A DNA stretch of 64,000 nucleotides from Paracidobacterium acidisoli (GTDB taxonomy: Bacteria > Acidobacteriota > Terriglobia > Terriglobales > Acidobacteriaceae): positions 248,001 to 312,000 of the forward strand of contig NZ_QVQT02000001.1 of assembly GCF_003428625.2 (NCBI RefSeq). The letters run 5' to 3'. The notes under the pieces were generated by a model. That model worked only from the letters and a program-made list of their open reading frames with translations, did not search any database and was not told the DNA's origin. The position numbers were made by a program, and so were the translations under genes. Shown here piece by piece: positions 1 to 9,153 of the stretch (its first letter is position 1; each line of letters begins with the position of its first letter).

Positions 1-1
1 C

Positions 2-589
2 GTGCTTAAAAAAATTGTTATTGCAGCCACTCTCTTCTTTTTGCCAGCCGCAATCTATGCGCAGAGCGCCCCAGCTGTGACCGGTGGCGGGTCTTCCATC
101 TGGGCCGGAGGTGAGTTCTCCAACTTCGCCAACGACTATCTCGGACGCGATGTGGGCCCCACTGTTTTTGTTGACTACAACGTACACCCCAAATGGGGCG
201 CGGAAGGCGAAGCCCGCTGGCTGAACTGGAGCAGCAAAAACGCGAGTACGGAGAAACTATCCAATTACCTGATCGGACCACGCTACCGGATAGTCCGCTT
301 TCACCATCTGTCTGTCTGGGGCAAGTTTCTGCTCGGCGCTGGTCTTCAGACCTATCCATCGGTCAGTCAGGCGGTCGCCGAGCCAATCGGCAGCGGCAGC
401 TATTTTGCCTATGCTCCGGGCGTCGACGGCGAATACCGGATTACGAGCCGGATCTCGGCACGCGCCGGCTACGAGTGGCAGTTCTGGCCCTCCGCGCCAG
501 GTGCGGCCTTTACAAATGGGAGACCGAGCAATGGCCTGACTCCGACCGGATGGGGAATTGGCTTCAACTACCGAATCCTGGGCCGGTAA
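2..589 (+). CDS. Outer-membrane beta-barrel protein (porin-like), 195 aa
   Basis: The protein opens with a complete signal peptide: Lys-Lys, a hydrophobic core, and a signal peptidase site at about residue 20 (IYAQS). Alternating aromatic/polar strands follow, with many Gly, Tyr and Trp, and the C-terminus (about GFNYRILGR) looks like a last barrel strand. This is the look of the small OmpA/OmpW-like barrel families that sit in the outer membrane; the substrate or role cannot be read from the sequence. The start is a GTG at the second base of the window. Because the signal peptide is intact I take it as the true start, although upstream sequence is not visible. A strong terminator follows at 608-635. 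A second small barrel gene converges from the other strand. Confidence 0.75.
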   Translation: MLKKIVIAATLFFLPAAIYAQSAPAVTGGGSSIWAGGEFSNFANDYLGRDVGPTVFVDYNVHPKWGAEGEARWLNWSSKNASTEKLSNYLIGPRYRIVRFHHLSVWGKFLLGAGLQTYPSVSQAVAEPIGSGSYFAYAPGVDGEYRITSRISARAGYEWQFWPSAPGAAFTNGRPSNGLTPTGWGIGFNYRILGR

Positions 590-607
590 TTCTCTACCGC
601 AATATGT

Positions 608-635
608 AAAGGGCTGGGCTTCGGCTCAGCCCTTT
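608..635 (+). terminator. Rho-independent terminator of the first barrel gene
   Basis: The stem is 12 bp (608-619 with 624-635, one G-U pair) closed by a UUCG tetraloop, and is followed by a T-rich stretch (CGCTTTTCTG). It begins 19 bases after the stop codon of the gene ending at 589. Confidence 0.85.
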
Positions 636-821
636 CGCTTTTCTGCAGATCGCAGCGCAGCAGCCTGCCGCGATCACAGCAACAGCTCTCGTCATCGCTT
701 GCCCTCCAGCCCCCCGACCGCAGCGCCGACCTCCGCACCGCACTCTTGCGCGCCGCCATGCTCAGCCCTCTCCCTGCGAGGAGGCATCCCGTCTCTGCGC
801 CCAAAAGAAGCGCCCAAAAGA

Positions 822-849
822 AAGATCCCGGGCCGCAGCCCGGGATCTT
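822..849 (-). terminator. Rho-independent terminator of the second barrel gene
   Basis: This is a perfect 12-bp inverted repeat (822-833 with 838-849) with a 4-base loop. On the minus strand it is followed by TTTCTTTT. It lies 19 bases past the stop of the minus-strand gene at 869. Between it and the terminator at 608-635 (636-821) I see nothing coding. Confidence 0.85.
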
Positions 850-868
850 CGATCAGCCTACGAATGAC

Positions 869-1474
869 TCAGAAGTGATACGCCACACCGATCACCGGGT
901 TGTAGATGTTGTAGTACCGGTTGGTGCGCGTGTCATTGTTCGGGAAGCTGAAGGAGGGCGTCTTTACGACGATGCCGCGATACTCCGCCCGAATGTCAAA
1001 GCTCGGGCTGATCTCGTAGGCGATGCCGCCGCCGTACAACAGCCCGATATTCGTGTTCTGGCTCAGGCTGTTCTGAAAGTTCGTCTTCGAGTCGTCGATC
1101 GGAGTGAAGATGTAGCCGCCCACACCTGCCTCGAGAAACGGGTTGAAGTTTTTGAAGATGAAATTGTAGACATACGCGCCGGAGATTTCCTGCATCCGGG
1201 TATGCACCAGAATATTGTTGGTCGGAATCAGAAAGTGATTCACGTTCTGCACGTACTGATAGTTCAGCTCCAGTGCGCTGCGGGGGGTCAGCATGTAGCG
1301 ATAGCTGAGAAGACCGCCATAACCAACGGTTGCATGCAGCAGCACGCCGTTGCCATAAGCATAAGGAGGAATAAAGCCCGCACCGCTTACGCTGATGTCC
1401 TGCCGGCTTTCCTGCGCAAAACCCGCAACTGCCAGCATCGGCAGCAGCACTGCTAACAACAAAAATTTCCTCAT
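869..1474 (-). CDS. Outer-membrane beta-barrel protein, 201 aa
   Basis: Residues 1-21 form a signal peptide (MRKFLLLAVLLPMLAVAG, cut after FAQ). The rest consists of alternating beta strands rich in Tyr, Gly and Asn, ending in a final aromatic strand (GVAYHF) with a C-terminal Phe. That C-terminal Phe is the classic signal recognised by the BAM assembly machinery. The length fits the small OmpA/OmpW-like barrels. The reading frame is open back to 1615, but the ATG at 1474 is chosen because it begins the signal peptide and has a GAGAGG ribosome-binding site about 9 bases upstream. The LysR gene ends 137 bases upstream on the same strand. Its function beyond an outer-membrane barrel is unknown. 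Confidence 0.75.
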   Translation of the reverse strand: MRKFLLLAVLLPMLAVAGFAQESRQDISVSGAGFIPPYAYGNGVLLHATVGYGGLLSYRYMLTPRSALELNYQYVQNVNHFLIPTNNILVHTRMQEISGAYVYNFIFKNFNPFLEAGVGGYIFTPIDDSKTNFQNSLSQNTNIGLLYGGGIAYEISPSFDIRAEYRGIVVKTPSFSFPNNDTRTNRYYNIYNPVIGVAYHF

Positions 1475-1611
1475 TCGTTCCAGAACCTCTCGCCTGCCGA
1501 AAGCACCGCAGGCGGAACGCCTCTCGGGCTCGTCAAAGTCGGGTCTGCCCTGATGACGCAGCCCACTCGGCCATTGTACCTGTCGAAGAGCGATTCGACA
1601 GCAGTCCCCCC

Positions 1612-2535
1612 TCATTCCCCTTGCTCAATGCGGTACATGAACGGCTTGCCGCGCTCGACGGCCAGAGCCTTCACCACGCGCAGAAAGGCCGTGCCCGCGT
1701 GCGAAAGCGTGGAATGGCGGCGGTGAATCAGCCAAAGCTGCCGCTCGATCGCCAGCTCCGGCACCGGAACCCGGACCAGCTCCCCGCGCGCCAGCTCCTG
1801 CTGCACCGTCAGCGCCGGAACCAGCGCCACGCCATTCCCCATCGCCACAAACCGCTTGATCGCCTCAAGGCTCGGCAGCTCGGTGCGCATGTTCAGCGGC
1901 GTCTTGTGCTCCTCAAACGTCTCGATCACGCGCCTCCGCAGCGGCGACACCACATTGTGCGCCACGAAGTTCTGCGCGCCCAGATCGCGGATGGAAACGT
2001 GCTTCTCCTTCGCCAGCGGATGACTGGGATTGACGATAAACGCCACCGAATCTGTAAAGACCGCGATCGAGCGGAAGTGATCGCCCGCTGGCCGGAACGA
2101 GACAATCCCGAACTCGACCACCCGCTCCAGAAGCTGATCGGGAATACGGCTCGCCAGCGCCCGCTGCACCGTCACGCCGATATGCGGACAGACGCGGCTG
2201 AACTCGTCGAGAACCGGCAGCAGATACAGACAGGTGTGCTCGTTCGCCGCCAGAACCAGCCGCCCGCGCTCGAGCGACCGCAGCTCGTCGAGCGCCGTCT
2301 CCGCCTCCGTGCGCAGACGCAGCAATCTCTGGGCGTACCCGAGTAGTAACTCACCCGCCGCCGTCAGCGTGCCCTCGCGCGATGTGCGCTCAAAGAGCTG
2401 CTCGCCCACCTCTTCTTCCAGCCTGCGAATCACATGGCTCACGGCCGGCTGCGTACGGTGCAGACGCGCGGCCGCGCGCGAAAACCCGCGCTCTTCCACT
2501 ACCGTAAGAAAGGTCTCGAGCTGATGCAGGTCCAT
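1612..2535 (-). CDS. LysR-family transcriptional regulator, 307 aa
   Basis: The N-terminus is a textbook LysR winged helix-turn-helix (residues 1-60): MDLHQLETFLTVVEERGFS, then the recognition helix AVSHVIRRLEEE and LFERTSREGTLTAAG. The remaining 240 residues form the periplasmic-binding-protein-like effector domain. It is divergent from leuA with 320 bp between the start codons. The LysR family typically regulates its divergent neighbour, so control of the branched-chain amino acid cluster is a reasonable inference, but the effector is unknown. An IlvY/LeuO-type role cannot be claimed from sequence alone. Confidence 0.9.
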   Translation of the reverse strand: MDLHQLETFLTVVEERGFSRAAARLHRTQPAVSHVIRRLEEEVGEQLFERTSREGTLTAAGELLLGYAQRLLRLRTEAETALDELRSLERGRLVLAANEHTCLYLLPVLDEFSRVCPHIGVTVQRALASRIPDQLLERVVEFGIVSFRPAGDHFRSIAVFTDSVAFIVNPSHPLAKEKHVSIRDLGAQNFVAHNVVSPLRRRVIETFEEHKTPLNMRTELPSLEAIKRFVAMGNGVALVPALTVQQELARGELVRVPVPELAIERQLWLIHRRHSTLSHAGTAFLRVVKALAVERGKPFMYRIEQGE

Positions 2536-2563
2536 AGATAAATTAGGTAGAGAAAGCTGGAAA

Positions 2564-2608
2564 AGCGGTTAGCGAAGAAGCGGTCAGCAGAAAAGCGGAT
2601 AGCGAGAG
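2564..2608. repeat. Three tandem 15-bp repeats between lysR and leuA
   Basis: There are three head-to-tail copies of a 15-mer beginning AGCGG (2564-2578, 2579-2593, 2594-2608). Each can be read as a 7-mer plus an 8-mer. Bases 2572-2587 recur as a perfect 16-bp inverted copy at 2731-2746. It resembles the heptad-phased repeats elsewhere in the window, but with an extra base in every second unit. Confidence 0.7.
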
Positions 2609-2827
2609 TGCCCCGGGTCTTAATGCATTGCTTCACCGCCCCGAACGGCCATACCTTCGCCGTTCCGGCTAGGCATTCCCTCACCGCGAACCGGTTGTGC
2701 TGCCGGCTGGTTTCCGCGAACCGCTTTTAACTGACCGCTTCTTCGCCGTCTTCATTACAAATATCTATTAAATCCACAAAAACTACAAATTTGATTTATC
2801 CGCGCGACTCTGGGAAACTTTCTTTGA

Positions 2828-2839
2828 GAGCAATTGCTC
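2828..2839. promoter_or_regulatory. Perfect 12-bp palindrome upstream of leuA
   Basis: GAGCAATTGCTC is a perfect palindrome ending 17 bases before the leuA ATG. Position and symmetry suit an operator for a dimeric regulator, but the protein that would bind it is not known. It may also be chance. Confidence 0.35.
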
Positions 2840-2855
2840 GCAGCAGGCATACCGA

Positions 2856-4055
2856 ATGGATCAACAGCGCCTTCACTTTTTCGATACGACCCTGCGTGAC
2901 GGAGAACAGTCCCCCGGCTGCAGCATGACCCAGCATGAAAAGCTGGCCATGGCCCATTCCCTGGCTGACCTCGGCGTCGACATTCTCGAAGCCGGATTCG
3001 CCATCGCCTCCGATGGAGATTTCGCAGCCATCGAGACCATCTCCCGCGAAATACGCGGTCCCCGCATCGCCTCGCTCGCCCGCTCGCGCCGCGAAGATAT
3101 CGAGCGTGCCGGCAAAGCCCTTGAAAAGGCCGCGCGGTCGCGGATTCACATCTTCCTCGCCAGCTCCGACATTCACCTGCAGTACAAGCTGCGAATCAGC
3201 CGCGAAGAGGCTCTCGATCAGGCCGCGCAGTCGGTCTCTCTGGCAAAGGGTCTGGTCGATGAAGTCGAGTTCTCGCCGGAAGACTCGACCCGCACCGATC
3301 CCGATTTTCTCTGCAAAATCGTCAGCGTGGCGATCGAGGCCGGAGCAGTCATCATCAATCTGCCCGACACCGTCGGCTACACCGTTCCCGACGATTATTC
3401 GGCGATGTTCCGCATGATCCGCGAGCGCGTGCCCGGAGCGGATAAAGTCACCCTCTCCTCGCACTGCCACGACGATCTCGGTCTCGCGGTGGCCAATACG
3501 CTGGCCGCCATCGACGCCGGCGCCCGCCAGGTCGAGTGCACCATCAACGGCATCGGCGAGCGGGCCGGCAATGCCGCGCTCGAAGAGGTCGCCGCCGCGC
3601 TGCACGTGCGCGCAGACCGCTATCCGGTCACACACGGACTGAAGCTCGACCATCTGTATCCGATTAGCCAGCAGTTGGCCGGCACCATCAGCTTTGCGCC
3701 TTCGCCGAACAAGGCCGTCGTCGGCAGCAATGCCTTCGCGCACGAGGCCGGCATTCATCAGCACGGCGTGCTGTCCAATCCGCTCACCTACGAGATCATG
3801 ACGCCGGCATCGATGGGTGTTCCGGCCAACCGCATGGTGCTCGGCAAACACTCCGGCCGCCATGCGCTGCGCTCGCGGCTCGAACAGCTCGGCTATCATC
3901 TCGGCTCCGACGATCTGGAAGCGGCTTATCGCGCCTTTACCAGTCTGGCCGACCGCAAAAAAGCGATCTACGACCAGGATCTGATCAATCTCGTGGCGCA
4001 TCACGAGCGGCACGAAGATCTGATCGCAACCGAGCCTGTCGTCGAATCGCACTGA
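2856..4055 (+). CDS. leuA: 2-isopropylmalate synthase lacking the regulatory domain, 399 aa
   Basis: LeuA condenses acetyl-CoA with 2-oxoisovalerate, the first committed step to leucine. The catalytic TIM barrel is complete. The [12 protein letters not shown] motif gives metal ligand D10, SHCHDDLG gives H203 and H205, and NGIGERAGN gives N239; the spacing matches characterised LeuA enzymes. The accessory helical part ([15 protein letters not shown]) is present. Typical bacterial LeuA has about 510-550 residues, ending in a domain that binds leucine for feedback inhibition. Here the protein stops at 399 and no remnant of that domain follows before leuB. Homocitrate synthase is a short relative, but the LeuA-type motifs and the leuBCD neighbours favour LeuA. 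It is the first gene of the cluster. Confidence 0.92.
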   Translation: MDQQRLHFFDTTLRDGEQSPGCSMTQHEKLAMAHSLADLGVDILEAGFAIASDGDFAAIETISREIRGPRIASLARSRREDIERAGKALEKAARSRIHIFLASSDIHLQYKLRISREEALDQAAQSVSLAKGLVDEVEFSPEDSTRTDPDFLCKIVSVAIEAGAVIINLPDTVGYTVPDDYSAMFRMIRERVPGADKVTLSSHCHDDLGLAVANTLAAIDAGARQVECTINGIGERAGNAALEEVAAALHVRADRYPVTHGLKLDHLYPISQQLAGTISFAPSPNKAVVGSNAFAHEAGIHQHGVLSNPLTYEIMTPASMGVPANRMVLGKHSGRHALRSRLEQLGYHLGSDDLEAAYRAFTSLADRKKAIYDQDLINLVAHHERHEDLIATEPVVESH

Positions 4056-4145
4056 CACGGACTCCGAATACGGTCCGATTTGTTTCGACCCTGACCCGGA
4101 CGGCACGCTGTGGCCGTCCCCTCGCTGAGACGGAGAGTCTGCAAT

Positions 4146-5231
4146 ATGAAGCTGAAGGTTCTTGTGGTGGCGGGCGATGGTATCGGCCCGGAAGTGACCA
4201 GTGAAGCGGTGCGCGTGCTGAAGTCCGTTGCCGATCTCGGTGGCCATGATTTTCAGTTCAGCGAAGCGCTCATCGGCGGTGTGGCCATCAAGGCGCACGG
4301 CACGCCTCTGCCGGACGCGACGCTCAATACGGCGCTCGGCAGCGATGCGGTGCTGCTTGGCGCGGTGGGCGGCAATGAGTTCAATTCCCTCACTCCGGAC
4401 AAGCGCCCCGAAGCCGGCCTGCTAAAGCTGCGTCAGGCGCTGGGCGGCTTCGCCAATCTGCGGCCCTCCTTTGCGTGGCCCGCACTGGCCGTCAATTCTC
4501 CGCTGAAGGCGGAAGTCGTCGACGGCGCCGACATTCTCTTTGTGCGTGAGCTGCTCGGCGGCCTCTATTTCGGCGAGCCCCGCGCATGGGACCGCGCAGC
4601 CAACTCCGCGTGGAACACCATGCGCTACACAAAGGATGAAGTCGTCCGCGTGGCGAAGGTCGCCTTTGAGCTCGCCTCCGCGCGGCGGAAGAAAGTGACC
4701 TCGGTCGACAAGGCGAACGTGCTCGAAGTCTCGCAGCTCTGGCGCGCAACAGTCACCGAAGTCGCGAAGGAGTATCCGCAGGTCACGCTCGAGCATCAGT
4801 ATGTCGACGCCATGTCCATGCACCTGATGAACACCCCGCGCAGCTACGACGTCGTGGTGACCGAAAACCTCTTCGGCGACATCCTCTCCGACGAAGCCGC
4901 CGTCATTACCGGATCGCTCGGCATGCTGCCCTCGGCCACCATCGGCGGCAAGGTCAATCTCTATGAGCCGGTGCACGGCTCCGCTCCGGATATTGCCGGC
5001 AAGGGGCTCGCCAATCCTCTGGGCGCGATTCTCACCGCCGCGATGGTGCTGCGCCACTCGGCAAAGCTCGAGCAGGAGGCGCAGTCCGTCGAGACCGCCG
5101 TTCGCAGCGTGCTCGAGCAGGGCTACCGCACCGCCGACCTCGCCCGCGGACAGCAGGGTGTACAGACGCTCTCGACGCAGCAGATGGGCCAGCAGATCCT
5201 CGAAACGCTGAAAGTCCCCGTGGGCCAGTGA
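4146..5231 (+). CDS. leuB: 3-isopropylmalate dehydrogenase, 361 aa
   Basis: LeuB oxidatively decarboxylates 3-isopropylmalate with NAD+ to the leucine keto acid. Family features are the N-terminal GDGIGPEV, the substrate-binding stretch VRELLGGLYFGEPR, VDKANVLE, and the C-terminal Mg/NAD region (DILSDEAAVITGSLGMLPSA, then EPVHGSAPDIAGKGLANP). The frame is open 36 bases further upstream, but the ATG at 4146 directly begins the conserved sequence and has GGAG about 10 bases before it. It lies 90 bases after leuA. A heptad repeat element separates it from leuC. Confidence 0.95.
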   Translation: MKLKVLVVAGDGIGPEVTSEAVRVLKSVADLGGHDFQFSEALIGGVAIKAHGTPLPDATLNTALGSDAVLLGAVGGNEFNSLTPDKRPEAGLLKLRQALGGFANLRPSFAWPALAVNSPLKAEVVDGADILFVRELLGGLYFGEPRAWDRAANSAWNTMRYTKDEVVRVAKVAFELASARRKKVTSVDKANVLEVSQLWRATVTEVAKEYPQVTLEHQYVDAMSMHLMNTPRSYDVVVTENLFGDILSDEAAVITGSLGMLPSATIGGKVNLYEPVHGSAPDIAGKGLANPLGAILTAAMVLRHSAKLEQEAQSVETAVRSVLEQGYRTADLARGQQGVQTLSTQQMGQQILETLKVPVGQ

Positions 5232-5232
5232 A

Positions 5233-5291
5233 CGGTTGTCAGTTTTCAGTTCAGACTACTGGAGACTGTTCACTAACAACTGACAACTCAG
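5233..5291. repeat. Heptad-phased repeat hairpin between leuB and leuC
   Basis: The left arm has CAGTNNN units spaced 7 bases apart (5233-5253). The right arm has four exact 7-base units of the form CTNNNNA (5259-5286). GTTGTCAGTT at 5235-5244 pairs perfectly with AACTGACAAC at 5278-5287, so the arms can form a hairpin. It is one member of a dispersed family in this window. Confidence 0.8.
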
Positions 5292-5311
5292 ATCAGAAGT
5301 GAGACAAAACG

Positions 5312-6745
5312 ATGTCATCGAATCCGAAAACGCTGTTTGAGAAAGTCTGGGAATCCCACCTGGTCGCAGAGCCGCCGAATGAGCCGGCGCTGCTCTACAT
5401 CGATCTGCACCTGGTGCATGAAGTCACCTCGCCGCAGGCCTTTGAAGGGCTGCGCATGACGGGCAGAAAGCTGCGCCGTCCCGACCGCACCATTGCCACC
5501 GTCGATCACAACGTGCCGACCACGGCCAACCGCCTCATTATTGAGGACGCGATCGCCGCAAAGCAGATCGACACGCTGCGGAAGAACTGCGCTGACTTCG
5601 GCGTCGAGCTCTTCGACGTGCAGTCGCCCAATCAGGGCATCGTTCACGTCATCGGTCCTGAGCTTGGCTTCACCAAGCCCGGCATGACCATCGTCTGCGG
5701 CGACTCACACACCTCCACACACGGAGCCTTCGGCGCTCTGGCCTTCGGCATCGGCACCTCCGAGGTCGAACATGTCATGGCGACGCAGTGCCTGCCGCAG
5801 TCGAAGCCGAAGACCTTCCGCATTGCGGTCGAGGGTGAGCTGCCCGACGGCGTTACCGCAAAAGACGTGGCTCTCGGCATCATCGGCCGCATCGGCACCG
5901 ACGGCGCGACAGGGCACGTGATCGAGTACGCGGGCTCGGCCATCCGTTCGCTCTCGATGGAAGGCCGCATGACGCTCTGCAACATGAGCATCGAAGCCGG
6001 TGCGCGCGCCGGCATGATCGCTCCCGACGAGACCACCTTCGCCTATCTGAAGGGACGCAAATTCTCCCCACAGGGCGAGCACTGGGAAAAGGCCGTCGCG
6101 GAGTGGCGCAGCCTCGCTTCCGACGAAGGCGCGAAGTTCGACCGCGAGCTCATCATCCCGGCCATCGAGCTGGCTCCTTATGTCACCTGGGGCACCAGCC
6201 CGGGCATGGTCGTTGCCGTCACCGATGTGGTTCCCGATCCTGCGGCCACCGCGAATGACGCCGACCGCCGCGGCTTCGAGCGCGCTCTCGAATACATGAA
6301 CCTGAAGGCCGGCACGCCGATCGAAGAGGTCACCATCGAGCGCGTCTTCATCGGCTCCTGCACCAACTCGCGCATTGAAGATCTGCGCGCCGCGGCGAAG
6401 GTCGTCACCGGTTATCACGTGCATCCGAGTGTGCACGCCATGGTCGTGCCCGGATCGCAGCTCGTGAAGGCGCAGGCCGAAAGCGAAGGCCTCGATGCCA
6501 TCTTCCGCGAGGCGGGCTTTGAATGGCGCGAGCCGGGCTGCTCCATGTGCCTGGGTATGAACCCCGACATTCTGCAGCCGGGCGAGCGCTGCGCCTCCAC
6601 CAGCAATCGCAACTTCGAAGGCCGTCAGGGACGCGGCGGCCGCACGCATCTGGTCAGTCCGATGATGGCCGCAGCCGCTGCTGTCCTCGGCCACTTCACC
6701 GATGTGCGCACATGGGAATTCAAAAAGGAAGAGGTTCTGGCGTAA
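5312..6745 (+). CDS. leuC: Isopropylmalate isomerase large subunit, 477 aa
   Basis: LeuC and LeuD together isomerise 2- to 3-isopropylmalate by a [4Fe-4S] dehydratase mechanism of the aconitase family. The three cluster ligands are visible: C350 in GSCTNSR, and C410 and C413 in [10 protein letters not shown]-terminal family signatures include VDHNVPT and [26 protein letters not shown]. The length is normal for a bacterial LeuC of the short two-subunit type. The stop codon overlaps the leuD start by one base (TAATG), which suggests translational coupling of the two subunits. Confidence 0.96.
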   Translation: MSSNPKTLFEKVWESHLVAEPPNEPALLYIDLHLVHEVTSPQAFEGLRMTGRKLRRPDRTIATVDHNVPTTANRLIIEDAIAAKQIDTLRKNCADFGVELFDVQSPNQGIVHVIGPELGFTKPGMTIVCGDSHTSTHGAFGALAFGIGTSEVEHVMATQCLPQSKPKTFRIAVEGELPDGVTAKDVALGIIGRIGTDGATGHVIEYAGSAIRSLSMEGRMTLCNMSIEAGARAGMIAPDETTFAYLKGRKFSPQGEHWEKAVAEWRSLASDEGAKFDRELIIPAIELAPYVTWGTSPGMVVAVTDVVPDPAATANDADRRGFERALEYMNLKAGTPIEEVTIERVFIGSCTNSRIEDLRAAAKVVTGYHVHPSVHAMVVPGSQLVKAQAESEGLDAIFREAGFEWREPGCSMCLGMNPDILQPGERCASTSNRNFEGRQGRGGRTHLVSPMMAAAAAVLGHFTDVRTWEFKKEEVLA

Positions 6746-7344
6746 TGCAGGCATTTCGCACACTCACCTCCGGGGTCATGCCGCTGGACCGCGTCAACGT
6801 CGACACGGACCAGATCATCCCCAAGCAGTTTCTCAAGCGCATCGAGCGCACCGGCTACGGCGAGTTTCTCTTCTTCGACTGGCGCAAGGACCCGGCCTTC
6901 GAGCTGAATAACCCGCGCTATAAAGGCGCGGAGATCCTCGTCGCCGGAAAGAACTTCGGCTGCGGCTCCTCGCGTGAGCACGCCGCCTGGGCGCTCTCCG
7001 ATTACGGTTTCCGCTGCGTCATCGGCTCCACCTTTGCCGACATCTTCCACTCGAACGCCGGCAAGAACGGCATCCTGCTCGTCACCCTGCCCGAAGAGCA
7101 GGTGCAGACGCTGCTCGACCGCGCCGCGAAGAACGACGGCTACCGCCTCACCGTCTCGCTCGAGGAAAATACCATCACCGACGGCCAGGGATTTTCGACC
7201 GGCTTCAGCATCGATCCCTTCCGCCGCTACTGCCTGCTCGAAGGGCTCGACGACATCGGGCTCACCCTGCGGCACACCGGCGCTCTCGACACTTATGAGA
7301 AACAGCACGATGCGGCGTTCTGGGTAGCTCCGCGCGCTTCTTAA
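6745..7344 (+). CDS. leuD: Isopropylmalate isomerase small subunit, 199 aa
   Basis: This is the small (swivelling) domain subunit that completes isopropylmalate isomerase with LeuC. Signature stretches are [17 protein letters not shown] near the N-terminus and the active-site loop [17 protein letters not shown], followed by the [18 protein letters not shown] region. About 199 residues is the usual bacterial length. The ATG shares its A with the leuC stop codon; longer upstream readings in this frame lie inside leuC and are not real. Confidence 0.96.
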   Translation: MQAFRTLTSGVMPLDRVNVDTDQIIPKQFLKRIERTGYGEFLFFDWRKDPAFELNNPRYKGAEILVAGKNFGCGSSREHAAWALSDYGFRCVIGSTFADIFHSNAGKNGILLVTLPEEQVQTLLDRAAKNDGYRLTVSLEENTITDGQGFSTGFSIDPFRRYCLLEGLDDIGLTLRHTGALDTYEKQHDAAFWVAPRAS

Positions 7345-7381
7345 ACAGCTCCATCGACCGAGAACAGGAAAAGACGCAGGC

Positions 7382-9070
7382 ATGAGTTCGAACGGAAGCA
7401 ATAAAGCCAAGCTTTACTCCATCGCACTGACCGAAGGACCGAACCGCGCGCCGGCCCGCGCCATGCTCAAGGCCAGCGGCTACTCGCGCGAAGATCTCGC
7501 GAAGCCCATCATCGGCATCGCCAATACGTGGACCGAGATCGGCCCCTGCAACTTCCACCTGCGCCAGCTCGCCGAAGCCGTGAAGGAAGGCATCCGCGAA
7601 GCGGGCGGCACGCCGATGGAGTTCAACACCATCACCATCTCCGACGGCATCACCATGGGCACCGAAGGCATGAAGGCCTCGCTCATCAGCCGCGAAGTCA
7701 TCGCCGACTCCGTGGAGCTGGTCACGCGCGGCAATCTCTTCGACGGCCTTGTGGCCATCGCCGGCTGCGACAAAAATATGCCCGGCACCGTCATGGCGCT
7801 CGCCCGTCTCGACATTCCCTCGCTCATGTTCTACGGCGGCTCCATCGCGCCGGGGCATCTGAACGGCAAAGACCTCACCGTGCAGGATGTCTTCGAAGCG
7901 GTCGGCGCGCACGCCGCGGGCAAGCTCGACGACGCCGGCCTCGAAGCCGTCGAAGTCAGCGCCTGTCCCAGCGTCGGAGCATGCGGCGGCCAGTTCACGG
8001 CAAACACCATGGCCATGGCCTGCGAGTTTCTCGGCATCTCTCCGATGGGTCTGTCGAGCGTTCCCGCCTTCCTGTCCGACAAGCTCGATGCCGCCCGCGA
8101 GGCCGGCCGTCTGGTGATGGAAGCGGCGAAGAACGATCTGCGCCCCAGCAAGCTCATCACGCCCGAGTCGCTCGAAAACGCCATCGTCAGCGTTGCCGCC
8201 TCCGGTGGTTCGACCAACGCCGTGCTGCACTTCCTCGCCATCGCGCATGAAGCGAACCTGCCGCTCACCATCGATGACTTCGACCGCATCAGCTCGAAGA
8301 CGCCGCTGCTCTGCGATCTGAAGCCGGGCGGCCAGTTCGTCGCCGTCGATTACTTCAACGCCGGCGGCAGCCGTCTGCTCGCAAAGCGCCTGCTCGACGC
8401 TGGCCTGCTGCGCGGCGACTGCCTCAACGTCACCGGAAAGACGCTCGCCGAGGAAGCCTCCGCAGCCACGGAGACCGCGGGACAGAACGTGATCCATGCG
8501 CTCGACAACGCCATCAAGCCGACCGGCGGCCTGGTCATCCTCAAGGGCAACATCGCTCCCGAAGGCTGCGTCATCAAGGTGGCCGGGCACAAGCGCCTCG
8601 AGCATCGCGGACCGGCGCGCGTCTTCGAGTGCGAACAGGACGCCTTTGCCGCCGTCGAATCGGGCTCCATCAAACCGAACGACGTGATGGTCATCCGTTA
8701 TGAAGGCCCGAAGGGCGGACCCGGCATGCGCGAGATGCTGGCCATCACCGCCGCCGTCGCCGGAATCCCCGAGCTCAGCGACACCGTCGCGCTGCTCACC
8801 GACGGACGCTTCTCCGGCGCAACGCGCGGACTTATGGCGGGCCACGTCGCTCCCGAAGCCGCCGTCGGTGGACCGATCGCCGCCGTGCGCGAAGGCGACA
8901 TCATCCACTTCGATATTCCCAACCGCAAACTCAGCGTCGAGATCTCCGATGCCGAGCTTGCAGAGCGGTTGAAGACCTGGAAGAAACCCGAGCCGAAGTT
9001 CACCCGCGGCGTCTTCCACAAGTACGCAAACTCGGTCACCTCGGCATCAAAGGGCGCGGTGACGAATTAG
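7382..9070 (+). CDS. ilvD: Dihydroxy-acid dehydratase, 562 aa
   Basis: IlvD removes water from dihydroxy-isovalerate or dihydroxy-methylvalerate to give the keto acid precursors of valine and isoleucine. Cluster ligands are C56 (IGPCNFH), C129 (AGCDKNMPG) and C201 ([16 protein letters not shown]). The Mg-binding region and C-terminal [11 protein letters not shown] signature are intact. The three-Cys pattern and the length of about 560 residues match the [2Fe-2S] form of the family rather than the oxygen-labile longer E. coli type; that distinction is an inference. It follows leuD by 37 bases. A heptad repeat element lies between it and ilvB. Confidence 0.95.
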   Translation: MSSNGSNKAKLYSIALTEGPNRAPARAMLKASGYSREDLAKPIIGIANTWTEIGPCNFHLRQLAEAVKEGIREAGGTPMEFNTITISDGITMGTEGMKASLISREVIADSVELVTRGNLFDGLVAIAGCDKNMPGTVMALARLDIPSLMFYGGSIAPGHLNGKDLTVQDVFEAVGAHAAGKLDDAGLEAVEVSACPSVGACGGQFTANTMAMACEFLGISPMGLSSVPAFLSDKLDAAREAGRLVMEAAKNDLRPSKLITPESLENAIVSVAASGGSTNAVLHFLAIAHEANLPLTIDDFDRISSKTPLLCDLKPGGQFVAVDYFNAGGSRLLAKRLLDAGLLRGDCLNVTGKTLAEEASAATETAGQNVIHALDNAIKPTGGLVILKGNIAPEGCVIKVAGHKRLEHRGPARVFECEQDAFAAVESGSIKPNDVMVIRYEGPKGGPGMREMLAITAAVAGIPELSDTVALLTDGRFSGATRGLMAGHVAPEAAVGGPIAAVREGDIIHFDIPNRKLSVEISDAELAERLKTWKKPEPKFTRGVFHKYANSVTSASKGAVTN

Positions 9071-9075
9071 TTATG

Positions 9076-9142
9076 AGTTGCCGGTTATTAGCCGTCAGTT
9101 TTTTTGAACTGGGGACCGGTAACTGACAACTGTCAACTTTCA
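9076..9142. repeat. Heptad-phased repeat hairpin between ilvD and ilvB
   Basis: The left arm has four 7-base units with RGYY-type starts (9076-9103). The right arm has five 7-base units starting ACT or ACC (9108-9142). The outer parts of the arms are complementary over 12 bases with two mismatches (9076-9087 with 9120-9131). It ends just before the ilvB ribosome-binding site (GGGAG). Confidence 0.8.
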
Positions 9143-9153
9143 GGGAGTGTGCG

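Larger units (their letters stand above)
2536..2855. promoter_or_regulatory. LysR-leuA divergent control region
   Basis: This 320-bp region without a gene holds three parts. Next to lysR there are three tandem 15-mers (2564-2608), each starting AGCGG. A 16-bp perfect inverted repeat joins 2572-2587 to 2731-2746 across a 143-bp spacer. An AT-rich stretch (about 2752-2800) carries short repeats of the TACAAAT type near leuA. A perfect 12-bp palindrome lies at 2828-2839. I cannot place a convincing -35/-10 pair. The AT-rich stretch is the natural place for the leuA promoter and a LysR site. Confidence 0.5.

Noticed and set aside
2536-2855. A leader peptide/attenuator or T-box for the BCAA cluster
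   Set aside because: No run of Leu, Val or Ile codons in a short frame, no T-box TGGN motif and no terminator/antiterminator pair were found before leuA or ilvB.
2796-4298. A 500-residue open frame antisense to leuA
   Set aside because: LeuA on the + strand has all catalytic motifs. The antisense product has the composition of reversed codons of a GC-rich gene and spans into leuB.
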